Below, piece by piece: positions 44,816 to 45,542 of a stretch of 45,542 nt of DNA (its first letter is position 1; every line of letters begins with the position of its first letter). Below the pieces are notes generated by a model. The model saw only the letters and a list, made by a program, of their open reading frames with translations, was not told the DNA's origin and ran no database searches. A program made the translations under genes and the position numbers. Source of the stretch: Actinomycetota bacterium (GTDB lineage: Bacteria > Actinomycetota > Thermoleophilia > Gaiellales > Gaiellaceae); the NCBI GenBank assembly GCA_005885125.1, contig VAXU01000012.1, forward strand, positions 1 to 45,542. Reading direction: 5' to 3'.

Positions 44816-45542
44816 CGGCGCTCCTCCTCCAGCGGGACGGCGTAACGGCGGAACAGACCGACGAAGATAGCGAGCAGCACCTTCGCCATGTAGTAGATCG
44901 AGCGGAGCGCGGTGATCGAGGAGCGACCGCCGCTGCGCTCGCGCATCTCGACGGGCACCTCCGTCAGGCGCAGCTTGTGCTTGACGCACATCACCGTCGC
45001 CTCCACCTCCGGGTAATCGTGCGGGTAGTCCGCGGCGAAGAGCGCGATTGCCTTTCGGTTGACCGCGCGAAAGCCGGACGTCGTGTCGGTGACGCGCTGC
45101 CGGACGACGGCGGAGACGACACCCGCGAAGATGCGAATGCCGATGCGGCGAGCCAGGGTCGAGCGGTACGCGCCGCCGCCGGCGAACCGCGAGCCGACGA
45201 CAAGGTCGGCCGCGCCTTCCAAGACCGGCCTGAGGATGAGCGGCAGCTGCGCCGGATCGTGCTGCCCGTCGCCGTCCACCTGCACCGCGAGGTCGTAGCC
45301 GTGCTCGAACGCGTAGCGGTAGCCGGTCTGCATCGCGCCCCCGATCCCGAGATTGAACGGCAGCCGGATCACGTGCACGCCGCGGTCGGCGGCGATCCCG
45401 GCGGTCCGGTCTATCGATCCGTCGTCGACGACGGCGATCTCGAAACCCGGATCGAACGCGCGGATCTCGTCGATCACACGGCCGACCGACGCCTCCTCGT
45501 TGAACGCAGGCACGATCGCCACTCGCTTCAGCTCGCCGAGCT
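44812..45542 (-). CDS. Glycosyltransferase family 2 (dolichol-phosphate mannosyltransferase-like), start may lie beyond right edge
   Basis: VAIVPAFNEEASVGRVIDEIRAFDPGFEIAVVDDGSIDRTAGIA..VQVDGDGQHDPAQLPLIL..GSRFAGGG; frame open to window end. Confidence 0.9.
   Translation of the reverse strand, partial: LGELKRVAIVPAFNEEASVGRVIDEIRAFDPGFEIAVVDDGSIDRTAGIAADRGVHVIRLPFNLGIGGAMQTGYRYAFEHGYDLAVQVDGDGQHDPAQLPLILRPVLEGAADLVVGSRFAGGGAYRSTLARRIGIRIFAGVVSAVVRQRVTDTTSGFRAVNRKAIALFAADYPHDYPEVEATVMCVKHKLRLTEVPVEMRERSGGRSSITALRSIYYMAKVLLAIFVGLFRRYAVPLEEERR

Noticed and set aside
1-45542. tRNA, rRNA, transposase/integrase, toxin-antitoxin, or known anti-phage defence genes
   Set aside because: Looked for and not found by reading ORF translations and sequence by eye; a tRNAscan/Infernal/DefenseFinder run would be needed to exclude small elements.

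Overview
High-GC bacterial chromosome segment, probably Actinobacteriota of Thermoleophilia/Gaiellales type (inferred from gene content and codon bias, not proven). The left part (1-17.9 kb) holds: a transmembrane flavin electron-transfer module (ApbE / FMN-binding protein / ferric-reductase-like protein); a berberine-bridge-type FAD oxidase; ClpP divergent from an AHSA1-ArsR pair; an M1-like metallopeptidase; an aldo/keto reductase; pdxH; a GerMN lipoprotein; a coenzyme F420 operon (cofC-cofD-npdG-cofE); a degenerate PolX; a matrixin-like protease; and a D-2-hydroxyacid dehydrogenase. The right part (17.9-45.5 kb) is a large surface-polysaccharide locus: Wzt/Wzm with hemH-hemE between them, methyltransferases, many GT-A/GT-B/GT-C glycosyltransferases, a WecA-CapD-like fusion, a flippase and nucleotide-sugar enzymes. 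The points most worth checking are: (1) several otherwise well-conserved minus-strand genes (npdG/cofE, wzt, hemH, a GT4; possibly clpP and cofC) appear to have lost roughly 60-180 bp internally, which is either a clustered assembly/amplification artefact or real microhomology deletion; (2) a 113-bp tandem dual-hairpin repeat at the M1 peptidase 3' end, with a diverged and partly compensatory copy at the pdxH 3' end; (3) two tandem GCAACC-N-GGTTGC palindromes between clpP and AHSA1-arsR; (4) a six-copy GGGACTGTCCC array; (5) a PolX whose polymerase active site looks destroyed while the PHP motifs remain. I found no CRISPR array, rRNA, tRNA, transposase or recognisable defence system.
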